Assembly: GCA_900546565.1 (NCBI GenBank)
Contig: URDC01000012.1
Location: 1-37,035, forward strand
Reading direction: 5' to 3'
Source: an uncultured Opitutales bacterium
Lineage (GTDB): Bacteria; Verrucomicrobiota; Verrucomicrobiia; Opitutales; Intestinicryptomonadaceae
Length of the DNA: 37,035 nucleotides
Each line of letters starts with the position of its first letter. Within the stretch, counting starts at the first letter, position 1. Below, piece by piece: positions 1 through 8,181 of this stretch. The position numbers and the translations under genes are program-made. Below the pieces are notes generated by a model. The model did no database searches, had not been told where the DNA came from, and saw only the letters and a list, made by a program, of their open reading frames with translations.

Positions 1-1
1 A

Positions 2-1180
2 AAATTACTCCCCGCAAAACTTTCAGAACATAAACAGGTTGCGCAATCGATTCCCGACGCGGCTACCACCGCGTCCGCCGTTGCCCACACAACCCCGCCC
101 GCGGCAACTCCCCCCGCAGTGCTTGCTTCTGCCTCTACTTGCGCGGCAGGGGTGAAGGCTTCCGAAATGGCGGCAAAATCGGGCGAGATGCAATATCTAA
201 CTAAGTCATTTTCACAATTTTGCAATGTTAACAAAACGGCGGCGGTTTCCGCGGAATTTGCGGCAGCGGCAAAGGCTGCCGGAGCCGAACGCGCGGCGGT
301 TTTATTTGTTGTCGACGGAAAATGCAGGGCGGGTCGGGTGTTTAATTTTTCGCAACTATCAGACGAAGAGCTCGTTAAAAAGTCATTTTCACTCGGGCGC
401 AGCAGCGTCGCACTCCTGTCGCTCGCTGTTTTGGGCGCGCGCGACGACGCAACTGTGAACCCCGACACCGATGTTTCGCGTTATTTTTCGCAATTTAGAA
501 CGTCTTCGGGCGGGATCAAAGGGGTTAATTTGCATACGCTTTTGTCGGGGCGCGCGGGGCTTGGATATCTGGTTGAAAAAATTCCGCAACACGCTGGGGT
601 TGAAGAATTTTTCGATACGCTCGCCCAGATTCCGTTCTCCGCTCCCGACACGGTTTTTGCCCAGCCCGAGCTTTCGGCTTCAATAGCGGGCTACGCGCTC
701 GCCTATGCGTTCGAACCGAAGTCGAAAAACCTAAAAAAATCGTTCGTGCGTGCCTGTTCGAACTTCCTGTTCAAGCCGCTTAAAATAACGGGGGTAAAGT
801 ATCGCAACTTCGACAGAATTTCGTTCCCCGCGCAATGTTTTGCACTTGATATAGAGTCAATTACAAAATGGCTTGAATGCGAAACGTCCCCACACCCGCC
901 GCTTGCAGACTCCGCCGAAATTGCCCAACGCCGCCGTTGCAAGTTCGATTTTTCGAAATATTCCGAGGGCTGGACGCGCTCCGAATCGCAAAAAGTCGAG
1001 ACACATTTTACGCAGTCGCTTTCAGCTGCGGATTCGAATTTTATAGCGGTTTTCAACTCCGAAAACGAAAGCGCGGCGGTCGCGTTTTTTATCGGCGGCG
1101 TAGAGCCTAAAAAGGCTTTTTCGCTCTTTTCTAACGGGCTTTTGCAAGTTGATAACATATTATTGGAGAATGAAAAATGA
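2..1180 (+). CDS. Degenerate beta-lactamase/serine-hydrolase-like protein, 5' partial
   Basis: The frame is open to the left edge, so the true start lies outside the window; 392 residues are visible, and the GTG at 119 is only an internal candidate. The visible N-terminus is an Ala/Thr/Pro-rich linker (about residues 1-45). The rest follows the layout of the class C beta-lactamase/esterase family (PF00144): a strand with 'VVDGK', a helix 'LGRSSVALLSLAVL', then 'VNPDTDVSRYF', then 'HTLLSGRAGL' where active members have 'HLLTHTSGL', then a 'FKPLKITG' segment resembling 'ePLGM'. The nucleophile motif SxxK is not intact: the serines near 134-135 have no lysine three residues on, and no clear YxN is visible. 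It is therefore probably a non-catalytic, possibly peptidoglycan-binding, relative. It overlaps the next gene by 4 nt (ATGA), so the two are probably translated together. The family assignment rests on motif layout only. Confidence 0.55.
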   Translation, partial: KLLPAKLSEHKQVAQSIPDAATTASAVAHTTPPAATPPAVLASASTCAAGVKASEMAAKSGEMQYLTKSFSQFCNVNKTAAVSAEFAAAAKAAGAERAAVLFVVDGKCRAGRVFNFSQLSDEELVKKSFSLGRSSVALLSLAVLGARDDATVNPDTDVSRYFSQFRTSSGGIKGVNLHTLLSGRAGLGYLVEKIPQHAGVEEFFDTLAQIPFSAPDTVFAQPELSASIAGYALAYAFEPKSKNLKKSFVRACSNFLFKPLKITGVKYRNFDRISFPAQCFALDIESITKWLECETSPHPPLADSAEIAQRRRCKFDFSKYSEGWTRSESQKVETHFTQSLSAADSNFIAVFNSENESAAVAFFIGGVEPKKAFSLFSNGLLQVDNILLENEK

Positions 1181-2199
1181 TTTTTAAACGCGCATTTAAA
1201 TTTTTTATGATAGCTTCCGCAGCGTTTGTTTTTGTCGCGCCCGAAGGGTCTGTTTTCGCGCAAAAAGCGCAAAAACATGTCGAAATTTCGGTTGCGTTCA
1301 TAGGCGCGCAGAGGCTGGGGCAGGGCAATTCGGCGGTTTTTAACGGGGCAAATAGTGTGGCGCGAGACATTTCGGCGTCGAACCCGAACACTCCCGTTTC
1401 GGTGAAGTTTTACGCGGTCTGCGACGATTCCGCCGCGCAGATTGCCGCGCTTGAAAAGGCGTTTTTGGGAGGATTTTCGGGGGCTGTTATCGTGCCTGTC
1501 GAGGCGTCGAAACCGCTTGCTGGGAAAATTGAAGTGCTTTCAAAATCGGGATTTACGGTTGCGGCGGTAGGCCGTTTTGCCGACTCGGTCGGCGCGGCGT
1601 GCGCTGTTTCGACAAACCGCGAAATTACGGCTGCATTGCTTGAAAAAATAATATCCGAGCGAGGCAGGGGCAAAGCCGAGCTTTTTGCGTATTTCCACTC
1701 CGAAGACGGCGACAGTTCCAAATACGACGCGCCTATTGCGCAATCCAACGCCGCAACCCGCGCCGAAACCGCGCTGCGCAATGCCGATTTTTTGCGGCTA
1801 TTTCCAGCGGCGCGTTCGACGTTCCAAGTTATGCGTTTTTACGGCGACTATGCGGATTCGCGCAAAATCGAAATTATGCGCCGCGACAACTTCGGCGAGG
1901 TGTTTTTTTCGCCCTCTTTGCTTGCAAATATGCGCCCTATTGCGCCCGATGTAGACAGACTTTTTGCGGTCTGCGTTGGCGGGCTTCCGTTTCTGGAATT
2001 TTACCTCGCCTCGGGGCAGATAACCGACTGTATTTACGACGATTTCTACGGCTGGGGCGTGTTTGCGCTGCGCGGAATTGTCGGAATAAAATCGGGGAGC
2101 GGCGGGCAGGTTGTGCGCGTGCGCAAAATTGCGCCCGTGCGGGTGTCGAAGGAAAAATTCGACGTATTTACGCGCGACTGGCGCAAATGGTCGAAATAG
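1177..2199 (+). CDS. Secreted periplasmic-binding-protein-like (PBP1 fold) protein
   Basis: 340 aa with a clear signal peptide: basic start, hydrophobic stretch at about 8-22, and a cleavage-like 'SVFA-QK' near residue 29. The mature part resembles type-1 sugar-binding proteins: an initial strand 'ISVAFIG', a helix with 'FNGANSVARDI', 'GGFSGAVIVPVEA' matching the 'vDGiIv.p.d' region, then 'FTVAAVGRF'. It is divergent, so no ligand can be named. No ABC permease or ATPase lies beside it, which argues for a sensor or accessory role rather than a complete transporter. The start is supported by GGAG about 10 nt upstream and by the 4-nt ATGA overlap with the beta-lactamase-like gene. The strong terminator at 2345-2377 probably ends this transcript. 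Confidence 0.6.
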   Translation: MIFKRAFKFFMIASAAFVFVAPEGSVFAQKAQKHVEISVAFIGAQRLGQGNSAVFNGANSVARDISASNPNTPVSVKFYAVCDDSAAQIAALEKAFLGGFSGAVIVPVEASKPLAGKIEVLSKSGFTVAAVGRFADSVGAACAVSTNREITAALLEKIISERGRGKAELFAYFHSEDGDSSKYDAPIAQSNAATRAETALRNADFLRLFPAARSTFQVMRFYGDYADSRKIEIMRRDNFGEVFFSPSLLANMRPIAPDVDRLFAVCVGGLPFLEFYLASGQITDCIYDDFYGWGVFALRGIVGIKSGSGGQVVRVRKIAPVRVSKEKFDVFTRDWRKWSK

Positions 2200-2344
2200 C
2201 TTTTTGAGCTTTTTGATGGATTAATTAGAGAGATCGTTGAAGTCAGCGAAAATCAAGTTGTTCGAGCCTAATATTACACTTTTTTGTTACGTCTGTTATT
2301 GGGTTTAACATTCTTAATTACTGATAGTTCTGACAACATATTTT
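2200..2344. other. AT-rich non-coding spacer
   Basis: No convincing reading frame, tRNA or repeat was seen between the end of the binding-protein-like gene and its terminator. It is visibly more AT-rich than the coding DNA around it. It may be a 3' untranslated stretch. Confidence 0.5.
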
Positions 2345-2377
2345 AAGCCGCCTTTTGGATTGAAGGGCGGCTTTTTT
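2345..2377 (+). terminator. Rho-independent terminator
   Basis: An 8-bp perfect stem AAGCCGCC (2345-2352) / GGCGGCTT (2366-2373) is followed by a run of six T (2372-2377). It lies about 150 nt after the stop at 2199 and separates the first two genes from the next transcription unit. Confidence 0.85.
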
Positions 2378-2552
2378 ATTTGCAATTTTTTCGGGCGATT
2401 GTTTGGCAGTGTTTCGGATTGTGGGGTGTCGTATATTTTTATGATTTTTCGGGCGAAAATTGTTGACACTGGCGGGTGTTGGAGCGTATTTTCTTCATAG
2501 ATTAGGCGTTTATTCGCCGATTCTTTTCAATCAGATAGAAACTACAAAATTA

Positions 2553-2558
2553 TATATT
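2553..2558 (+). promoter_or_regulatory. Candidate -10 element (TATATT), leaderless arrangement
   Basis: TATATT ends exactly 7 nt before the ATG at 2566, which would put the transcript start at or next to the A of the start codon. There is no Shine-Dalgarno sequence before this ATG. No good -35 sits at the usual distance; a perfect TTGACA at 2463-2468 with TATTTT at 2487-2492 (18-bp spacer) is an alternative promoter that would give a leader of about 65 nt. Confidence 0.35.
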
Positions 2559-2565
2559 AAGCAAA

Positions 2566-3975
2566 ATGGATAGAAGAAAGTTCATCAAAACAACAGCGAC
2601 TGCGGCTGCCGCGGGATTTGTATTGCCCCGTTTTAGCATTGCGCAGACAAAATCGCCCAATAGCAAGCTCAATGTCGCGTTTGTCGGCGTCGGCGGCGTA
2701 GGCGGTATGGCTCTCAACGGAATGGAAAGCGAAAATGTCGTCGCCCTCTGCGACCTCGACTGGAACTATTCAGCGCGCCAGATTAAAAAATATCCGAAGG
2801 CGAAGCTCTTCAAAGACTATCGCGAAATGCTTGACAAGATGGGCAAGGATATTGATGCGGTTTGTATCTCGACGCCCGACCACTCGCACTTCAAAATCAC
2901 GTTAGACTGTATGTCGGCGGGCAAGCACGTCTGTGTTCAGAAGCCCCTTGTGCACAATGTTTGGCAATGCCGCGAGCTTAAAAAGGCGAAAGAATACTAT
3001 CCGAACCTCAAAACCCAGATGATGAATCAGGGGCACGCGACCGAGCAGATTAGAATGCTCAAAGAATGGTATGACACCGGCGTTACGGGCGGCGTGAGCG
3101 AAGTCCACGTTATGTGCGCCGGCCCGCGCTGGTGGCAGGGTAAAGGCACTCCATACTTTGTAAAGCCCAGTGTTTGGCCGCTTACGAAGGATACGCCGCC
3201 GGAAGGTTTCGACTTTGACTTGTGGCTCAATCAGGCTGCGGAAGTTCCTTTCAACAAAACGTATCATCCTCTGGCGTGGCGTTCGTTCTGGGATTTCGGC
3301 ACGGGTATGTTGGGCGACTGGTTCTGTCACACGGGCGACGCGCCTGTCTGGATTCTCGACCTAAAAGCTCCCAGCAAGGTCGAATTGATAGACAGCAAGC
3401 ACATAGGCACGGACCCGAAGCTCTTTATTCCCGACTCGTCTATCGTGAAGTGGACGTTCCCCAAAACCGACAAGCGCGGCGAAGTTGTTATGTACTGGTA
3501 TGACGGCAACCGTCAACCGCTGACGCGCCCCGCCGATTGGGACAAGGAAGTGCTTCCGAGCAAGGGGATGCTTATGATCGGCAAAGACCACACGATTTCG
3601 ACGGCTGAACGCCCGAATTTCGAGCCGCGCATTTGCAATCAGGAATTCTTCCGCGACTTCCGCAAGACTGTCAAGAAGACGATTCCGCGCGTGCGCAAAA
3701 GCTGCATTTACTGCGAATGGATTGACGCAATCAAGGGCGACGGCCCCGAATGTTTGGGCAGTTTCGACTATTCGTCGCAGTTGACGGAAGTCGCGCTCTT
3801 GGGCGTTTTGGCGCAGCGTTTCGGCGGCGTCATCGAATGGGACGACAAGACGATGTCTTCGCCCAACCGCCCCGAGATTGCGCCGTTCATCAAAGAAGCA
3901 GAACGCGCGGGTTGGAGCAGCCAAGAGCAGCGTCCGTGGGAGAAAAAGTCCTTCTGGCAGCGTTTGTTCTCGTAA
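2566..3975 (+). CDS. Tat-exported Gfo/Idh/MocA family oxidoreductase
   Basis: 469 aa. The N-terminus 'DRRKFIKTT' followed by an alanine-rich hydrophobic stretch and 'SIAQ' is a twin-arginine signal, so the protein should be exported folded, with bound cofactor. A Rossmann dinucleotide fold follows ('VAFVGVGGVGG', about 34-44; 'ALCDLDW', about 62). Then comes the family's conserved patch 'VCISTPDHSHF' and 'VQKPL', where most relatives have 'EKP'. The C-terminal half has the WWQG and 'GTGMLGDWFCH' segments typical of the large secreted Gfo/Idh/MocA proteins of Verrucomicrobia and Planctomycetes. Members oxidise or isomerise sugars and related polyols; the substrate is not readable. A terminator follows directly, so the gene is probably transcribed alone. 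Confidence 0.88.
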   Translation: MDRRKFIKTTATAAAAGFVLPRFSIAQTKSPNSKLNVAFVGVGGVGGMALNGMESENVVALCDLDWNYSARQIKKYPKAKLFKDYREMLDKMGKDIDAVCISTPDHSHFKITLDCMSAGKHVCVQKPLVHNVWQCRELKKAKEYYPNLKTQMMNQGHATEQIRMLKEWYDTGVTGGVSEVHVMCAGPRWWQGKGTPYFVKPSVWPLTKDTPPEGFDFDLWLNQAAEVPFNKTYHPLAWRSFWDFGTGMLGDWFCHTGDAPVWILDLKAPSKVELIDSKHIGTDPKLFIPDSSIVKWTFPKTDKRGEVVMYWYDGNRQPLTRPADWDKEVLPSKGMLMIGKDHTISTAERPNFEPRICNQEFFRDFRKTVKKTIPRVRKSCIYCEWIDAIKGDGPECLGSFDYSSQLTEVALLGVLAQRFGGVIEWDDKTMSSPNRPEIAPFIKEAERAGWSSQEQRPWEKKSFWQRLFS

Positions 3976-4005
3976 TTCGGCAGGTTCGGATTTGAATTTG
4001 AAAAT

Positions 4006-4034
4006 GGCAGCGTCTTCGGGCGTTGCCTTTTTTT
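4006..4034 (+). terminator. Rho-independent terminator after the oxidoreductase gene
   Basis: Stem GGCAGCG (4006-4012) / CGTTGCC (4021-4027) with one G-T pair and a loop containing TTCGG, followed by a run of T (4028-4034). It lies 31 nt after the stop codon. Confidence 0.75.
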
Positions 4035-4100
4035 GTGTTTTTTGTGTGTTCGGTTTTTTATCGACAAGCGGGAATCGGTATTTTAGCCTGTTTTTAGTAA

Positions 4101-4105
4101 AGGAG
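4101..4105 (+). promoter_or_regulatory. Strong Shine-Dalgarno site (AGGAG)
   Basis: AAAGGAG ending at 4105, 8 nt before the ATG at 4114. It fixes the start of the metallophosphoesterase. It is worth noting because several other first genes in the window have no such site. Confidence 0.7.
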
Positions 4106-4113
4106 AACGCGTC

Positions 4114-5403
4114 ATGTTAAGAAGAAATTTTTTTGCGTCGGCCATCGCGCTTTTTGCGGGGGCCAAACTGTTTGCAACGCGCCGTGTGGTTGCGGGAGCG
4201 GACGAGAAATTTGCGATTTTGCACGAGCCAGTGGTTGTAGGAGGAGGCGAAGACGCGGTGGTGATTTCGGTCGTGGCTAACAAGCTTTCGCTCGCGCAGG
4301 TGGAGGTGGCGAGCGTCGTCGACCCGTCTTTCAAAAAGCCGCGGGTTTTTGTGCAATCTGCGGTATCGGGCAAGAAGCATTTGGGCACTGTCCACAATAT
4401 AAAGATTTCGGAGCTTAAAGGCGGCGCGAAATATCGCTATCGAATAATATTAAAAGAGGTTAAAAAATATTGGGAACCGTATCGAAAAGGCGAGAAATAC
4501 GGAGAAACTGTTTTGGGGAAAACGCTCGATATTTCGAAAAATTCGGACGGCAGGCCGCTCGAATTTACAACGCCGACGGCGGGTGCGGAAACGCTCTCGT
4601 TCGCGGTGATAAACGACCTTCACGAGAACCGCAAGAAATACGGCGCGTTGTTGTCGGGGCTGAAACATTCTGAATATGACTTCATTGTGGCAAACGGCGA
4701 CAGTGTCAACTATATGATGACCGAGCCGCAGCTTTTCGGCAGCGCGATTGGGTGTGTGGCGGACGCGCAGAAGGGGGTCAAGCCCGTGTATTTTCTGCGC
4801 GGAAACCACGAGACGCGCGGCAAGCTTGCCGAGGAGTATTTTACGTATTATCCGACGGTCAGCGGAAAGAGTTATTTTGCGTTCAAGGCGGCGGGGGTGT
4901 TTTTCATTTTTCTCGATGTCTGCGAGGACAAGCCCGACAATTCGACAGAGGGAGCTCATTTGAACAATTTTACGGACTATCGAAATGAGGAGTTCGATTG
5001 GCTCAGAGGCGTGTTGGCGTCGTCCGAATGCAGGAATTCGAAGCGTCGCGTTGTGGTTCAACACATTCCGTCGCCGTTTGAGTATGTGGCGTATTCGGGC
5101 AAGCGCGACAAGCGTATGGCGTCGCTTTTGCACGGCGCGAATATCGACCTAATGATTGCCGCGCATATGCACGAGTATAAGTATCTGAAAAAAGGCGATT
5201 CGGTTCTGGATTTGATAAAGGGGAAGGCGTATTGGGAAAAGCATTTCCAGCGGTACATACCCGAAGCGGAAAAAAAGATAACGTATCCTATTGTGGTAAA
5301 TTCTAACACGGAATCCATGCTTGTGAAAGTTACGCCGAAGTCGATAAATATTGAGTTTCGCGGGCTCGACGGCGGGAAGTCACGCCCCGATATTGTGGTA
5401 TGA
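4114..5403 (+). CDS. Secreted calcineurin-like metallophosphoesterase with N-terminal beta domain
   Basis: 429 aa. The start carries a twin-arginine-like export signal ('LRRNFFASAIALFAGAKLF'). Residues about 35-150 form a beta-rich domain like the fibronectin-type N-domain of purple acid phosphatases. The catalytic domain shows the full metal-ligand set in order: D168-x-H170 ('NDLHE'), G195-D196 ('NGDS'), G230-N-H-E ('GNHE'), 'VVVQHIP' and H351-x-H353 ('AAHMHEY', normally GHxH). It should hydrolyse phosphate esters outside the cytoplasm using a two-metal centre. The substrate is unknown. It lies after its own terminator-bounded spacer and has a strong Shine-Dalgarno site; the acyltransferase follows 82 nt later. 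Confidence 0.85.
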   Translation: MLRRNFFASAIALFAGAKLFATRRVVAGADEKFAILHEPVVVGGGEDAVVISVVANKLSLAQVEVASVVDPSFKKPRVFVQSAVSGKKHLGTVHNIKISELKGGAKYRYRIILKEVKKYWEPYRKGEKYGETVLGKTLDISKNSDGRPLEFTTPTAGAETLSFAVINDLHENRKKYGALLSGLKHSEYDFIVANGDSVNYMMTEPQLFGSAIGCVADAQKGVKPVYFLRGNHETRGKLAEEYFTYYPTVSGKSYFAFKAAGVFFIFLDVCEDKPDNSTEGAHLNNFTDYRNEEFDWLRGVLASSECRNSKRRVVVQHIPSPFEYVAYSGKRDKRMASLLHGANIDLMIAAHMHEYKYLKKGDSVLDLIKGKAYWEKHFQRYIPEAEKKITYPIVVNSNTESMLVKVTPKSINIEFRGLDGGKSRPDIVV

Positions 5404-5485
5404 TTGGTTGCAGAGGCGTGGTTTTATTTTTGTGTTTGACACCTTGCGTATTATGCAGACCCTGTTTTAATTGTATCCTGATATT

Positions 5486-6523
5486 ATGGGAACAAAGCGG
5501 TTAGTTTGGGTTGATATTCTGAATATTGTGGCTTGTGCGGGAGTTTTGCTTCTGCACAGCACGAATTTTGAAATCCACAATTTTTCGGGCGAAGCTACGC
5601 TGAATTGGGGCATTGGGTTGTTTTCGCACAGCGTATTTCTTTGGCCGGTAAACGTGTTTTTTATGTTGTCGGGCTTTACGCTTATCCGAAAACAACTTTT
5701 GGACTATGAGCAGATAAAAACATTTTACAAGAAAAGGTTTTCGCGGATATTTCTTCCGATATTGGTATGGAACATATTTTATTCGGCGTTGATTGTTTTT
5801 GTTAGATATCAACGCGGAATTATCGAGCCGCCGATTCGGATTTTGGACAATTTTGTTTCGTTTGGATACAACTCGTATATGTGGTTTTTCGTTCCGCTGA
5901 TTTGCGCGTATTTATCGCTTCCGTTTCTTGCGGCGTTCGTGTTGAATTCGGGGCGCAGAACGCTTGAATTGTTCATAATTTTATCGCTTTTTTTGTGCTG
6001 GATTGCGCCGATTGACGCCGATTTTTCGGCGAGAATGTCGTTTTTGGACGTTTATCCTTTCGGAACGCGCTTTTTGGTTTTCTTTGTGGCGGGATATTAT
6101 TTCGGAAATTTCGATTTCGACATTGCGGCGCGCAGAAAAATATATCTTTTGGCATTGTGTGCGGTTGCTGTGATTATTGTAGGCACTATGTGGCTGCAAT
6201 TTTTTGCGCCGAACCACTATAAGTATTTTATCCAATACACGAATCTGCCGTGCACGCTGGTTTCCTTTGCGGTTTTTGTGATGTTTAAGTATGCCGACTG
6301 GGATTGGTTTTTACGGCGGTTCAAGATTTCGCCAGAAATTTTCGCGTCTTTAAGTTCGCTTTCGTTGGGGATATATTTGATTCAGGCGTTCTTTTTTATG
6401 CTCTTCGCGCATCTACGGTTATTCGACGGAAATTTGTTTTTTAAATTTTTTGTGATGTATATTGCGTGCGCGTGTTCCGTTTTTGTGTTAAAGCGCATCA
6501 AGTATCTCAGTAGGATTGTTTAG
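5486..6523 (+). CDS. Membrane acyltransferase (acyltransferase 3 family)
   Basis: 345 aa, about ten hydrophobic segments across the whole length. The opening 'RLVWVDILNIVACAGVLLLHS' matches the family signature in which an arginine and a histidine flank the first membrane helix. 'SHSVFLWPVNVFFMLSGFTLI' corresponds to the second conserved block ('vplFFvlSGyll'). Such enzymes add O-acetyl or other acyl groups to surface sugars, lipids or peptidoglycan at the inner membrane. I chose the ATG at 5486; a TTG 15 nt upstream is possible but unneeded. The gene converges with the tRNA-Leu gene, whose terminator lies between them. It may be co-transcribed with the phosphoesterase, since no terminator is visible in the 82-nt gap. 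Confidence 0.85.
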   Translation: MGTKRLVWVDILNIVACAGVLLLHSTNFEIHNFSGEATLNWGIGLFSHSVFLWPVNVFFMLSGFTLIRKQLLDYEQIKTFYKKRFSRIFLPILVWNIFYSALIVFVRYQRGIIEPPIRILDNFVSFGYNSYMWFFVPLICAYLSLPFLAAFVLNSGRRTLELFIILSLFLCWIAPIDADFSARMSFLDVYPFGTRFLVFFVAGYYFGNFDFDIAARRKIYLLALCAVAVIIVGTMWLQFFAPNHYKYFIQYTNLPCTLVSFAVFVMFKYADWDWFLRRFKISPEIFASLSSLSLGIYLIQAFFFMLFAHLRLFDGNLFFKFFVMYIACACSVFVLKRIKYLSRIV

Positions 6524-6574
6524 TGGCATGTGGCGTCCGTTGCCAGCTTCACCCCGCAAGCCCAGTATTTATCA

Positions 6575-6612
6575 ATAAAAAAGGCTCTTGAATGTGTTGT
6601 TCAAGAGCCTTT
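6575..6612 (-). terminator. Rho-independent terminator of the tRNA-Leu gene
   Basis: A perfect 12-bp stem, AAGGCTCTTGAA (6581-6592) / TTCAAGAGCCTT (6600-6611), with a 7-nt loop. On the minus strand it is followed by a T-rich tract (6580 down to 6575). It begins 9 nt past the tRNA 3' end. The acyltransferase transcript on the plus strand also runs into it, although the T run on that side is short. Confidence 0.85.
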
Positions 6613-6620
6613 GAAAGTCA

Positions 6621-6704
6621 TACCCAGAAAGGGGGTCGAACCCTTATGACCGTGAAGTCGACGGATTTTGAGTCCGTTGCGTCTGCCAATTCCGCCATCT
6701 GGGC
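6621..6704 (-). tRNA. tRNA-Leu (anticodon CAA)
   Basis: 84 nt on the minus strand. The acceptor arm GCCCAGA pairs with TCTGGGT (first pair G-T), followed by discriminator A. The anticodon stem ACGGA/TCCGT encloses the loop CTCAAAA, giving anticodon CAA, which reads UUG. A long variable arm and a T arm GGGTTCGACCC are present, as expected for a class II tRNA. The 3' CCA is not encoded. A terminator follows at once, so it is a single-gene unit. On the minus strand upstream there is a TTGACA, but no matching -10 at the proper distance was found. Confidence 0.95.
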
Positions 6705-6796
6705 TTAATGATTTATGCAAGCGTGTTTATTTTTTATGGTTTGTCAATGATTTTTTCTTGCAGGGCTTTGTTTTTCCGAATGGTTTATGAATATTC

Positions 6797-6825
6797 TTGT
6801 ATCGGGGTGGTTAACTGTTTACTTT
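6797..6825 (+). promoter_or_regulatory. Candidate promoter of the LacI-type regulator
   Basis: TTGTAT (6797-6802), 17-bp spacer, TACTTT (6820-6825). The -10 ends 7 nt before the ATG at 6833, predicting a leaderless or nearly leaderless mRNA. A GAATATTC palindrome at 6788-6795 lies just upstream and could be an operator. Confidence 0.4.
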
Positions 6826-6832
6826 GTCGGGT

Positions 6833-7996
6833 ATGAAGAGTATGGGAATTTTGGTCAAGGCAATCATGAAAGATTCGGGCAAATGTATGGTTGGTGGCGG
6901 CGGTATCGGCAAAAATAGAAGGGGAACCAAGCGTGTCGGCGGAGACGGGGTAACTCACGCTAAGCCGTCGATGTCGGACATTGCAGCTGAGCTTTCGATT
7001 TCGAAAGCGGCGGTCAGTATGGCGTTGAACGGGTCGGACAAGGTTTCGGAAAAGACGAAGCGCGATGTCAGGCGGGTTGCAAAGCGGATTGGCTACAAGA
7101 AGAATCCGATTTTGGCGTCGCTGTTATCGGAGATAAAGTCGGTGGGCGGCGGGAAACACTTTGGGACGGTTGCGCTATTCAATGCGAATGTAAAAAGAAA
7201 TGCGTTCGAAAAGTATCCTATTTTCGGTCAATATGCGAGCGGGGCGCGCGAAGAGGCTCAGAAGTTGGGGTTTTCGGTTTGCGACTTTTGGCTAAATGAC
7301 GCGTCGCTTTCGGCGGAGAGGCTCGAACGGATTTTGGTTTCGCGCGGGATTCGCGGCGGGCTTGTGTTGGGGCATACGTCGCCCGAGGTTTTTTCGGGGA
7401 AGCTCGGCGGTGTTTTGAAAAATCTCAAACTTGTTTCAATCGGCATAAAGGTGAAGAATTCGGCGATAGACTGCGTTTGCGCGGACAAGTTTTTGATTGC
7501 GGCGCACGCGACGAAAAAGGTGTTGTCGCTGGGGTATCGGCGGCCGATGCTGGTTTTGGACAAGGCCATTGACGATTTGGTTGAGGGGCGTTTTTCGGGC
7601 GGGTTTTTGCATGCGCAGCTGGCGGTGTCGGAAGAAGACAGGATTCCGCCGTTTTTGAATGTCCGAGCGGCGGAGAAGTCGCCCGAGATTTTTTCGCGCT
7701 ATTTGCGGAAGTTCAAGCCCGACGCGGTGCTTTCGATTTCGGAGCACACGAATGAATGTATGCAGCGGATGAATGTGCGTCTGCCCGACGATGTTGCGCT
7801 GATAAGTCTTGAAAAAACCTCCGAGACCCACGACTGGCAGGGGATAACGCTAAATTACAAGACGGTGGGAGCCGCCGCGATGAAGCGGCTTTCGGACTAT
7901 TTGACGAGCCCGTATGCGGACGAATCGTTCTCGCACTCGACGATGACGGTGATTGCGCCGAAGTGGTCGGGCAATGTCGGGCGCGGCAACGGGTAA
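6833..7996 (+). CDS. LacI-family transcriptional regulator
   Basis: 387 aa from the ATG at 6833. A LacI helix-turn-helix with hinge starts unusually late, at about residue 45: 'MSDIAAELSISKAAVSMALNG' and then 'VSEKTKRDVRRVAKRIGYKKN'. The remainder is a sugar-binding type-1 periplasmic-binding fold ('FGTVALFNAN', 'GIRGGLVLGHT', 'DDVALISLE'), so it should bind a small effector, probably a sugar, and repress or activate carbohydrate genes. The 45-residue glycine/lysine-rich N-terminal extension is unusual. The ATG at 6971, right at the first helix, would give the standard family length, but it has no ribosome binding site. Targets cannot be read; the neighbouring beta-barrel and YhcH-like genes are candidates. 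Confidence 0.85.
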   Translation: MKSMGILVKAIMKDSGKCMVGGGGIGKNRRGTKRVGGDGVTHAKPSMSDIAAELSISKAAVSMALNGSDKVSEKTKRDVRRVAKRIGYKKNPILASLLSEIKSVGGGKHFGTVALFNANVKRNAFEKYPIFGQYASGAREEAQKLGFSVCDFWLNDASLSAERLERILVSRGIRGGLVLGHTSPEVFSGKLGGVLKNLKLVSIGIKVKNSAIDCVCADKFLIAAHATKKVLSLGYRRPMLVLDKAIDDLVEGRFSGGFLHAQLAVSEEDRIPPFLNVRAAEKSPEIFSRYLRKFKPDAVLSISEHTNECMQRMNVRLPDDVALISLEKTSETHDWQGITLNYKTVGAAAMKRLSDYLTSPYADESFSHSTMTVIAPKWSGNVGRGNG

Positions 7997-8105
7997 AACC
8001 GCGGGAAAGGGATGTGTGATGCGGTAGTGGAAACGCGTCGGACGGCTAGCGGCGCGGGAAGAGGTGTTTGGGTGTGTTGTCGGCGGGGGACGTCGGCTGT
8101 GGGCA

Positions 8106-8148
8106 TGAAAAATGCCGGCAACGCGGCGGGTGTTGTCGGCATTAAAAA
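8106..8148 (-). terminator. Terminator between convergent genes
   Basis: A 12-bp stem, AATGCCGGCAAC (8111-8122) / GTTGTCGGCATT (8132-8143), with one G-T pair. A-rich flanks on the left give a T run on the minus strand, so it best serves the beta-barrel gene ending at 8182. The AAAAATT on the right is too weak for confident termination of the LacI-type transcript. Confidence 0.7.
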
Positions 8149-8181
8149 TTGGTGTTTTGTAATGAAATAAGGTGTGTTTTA

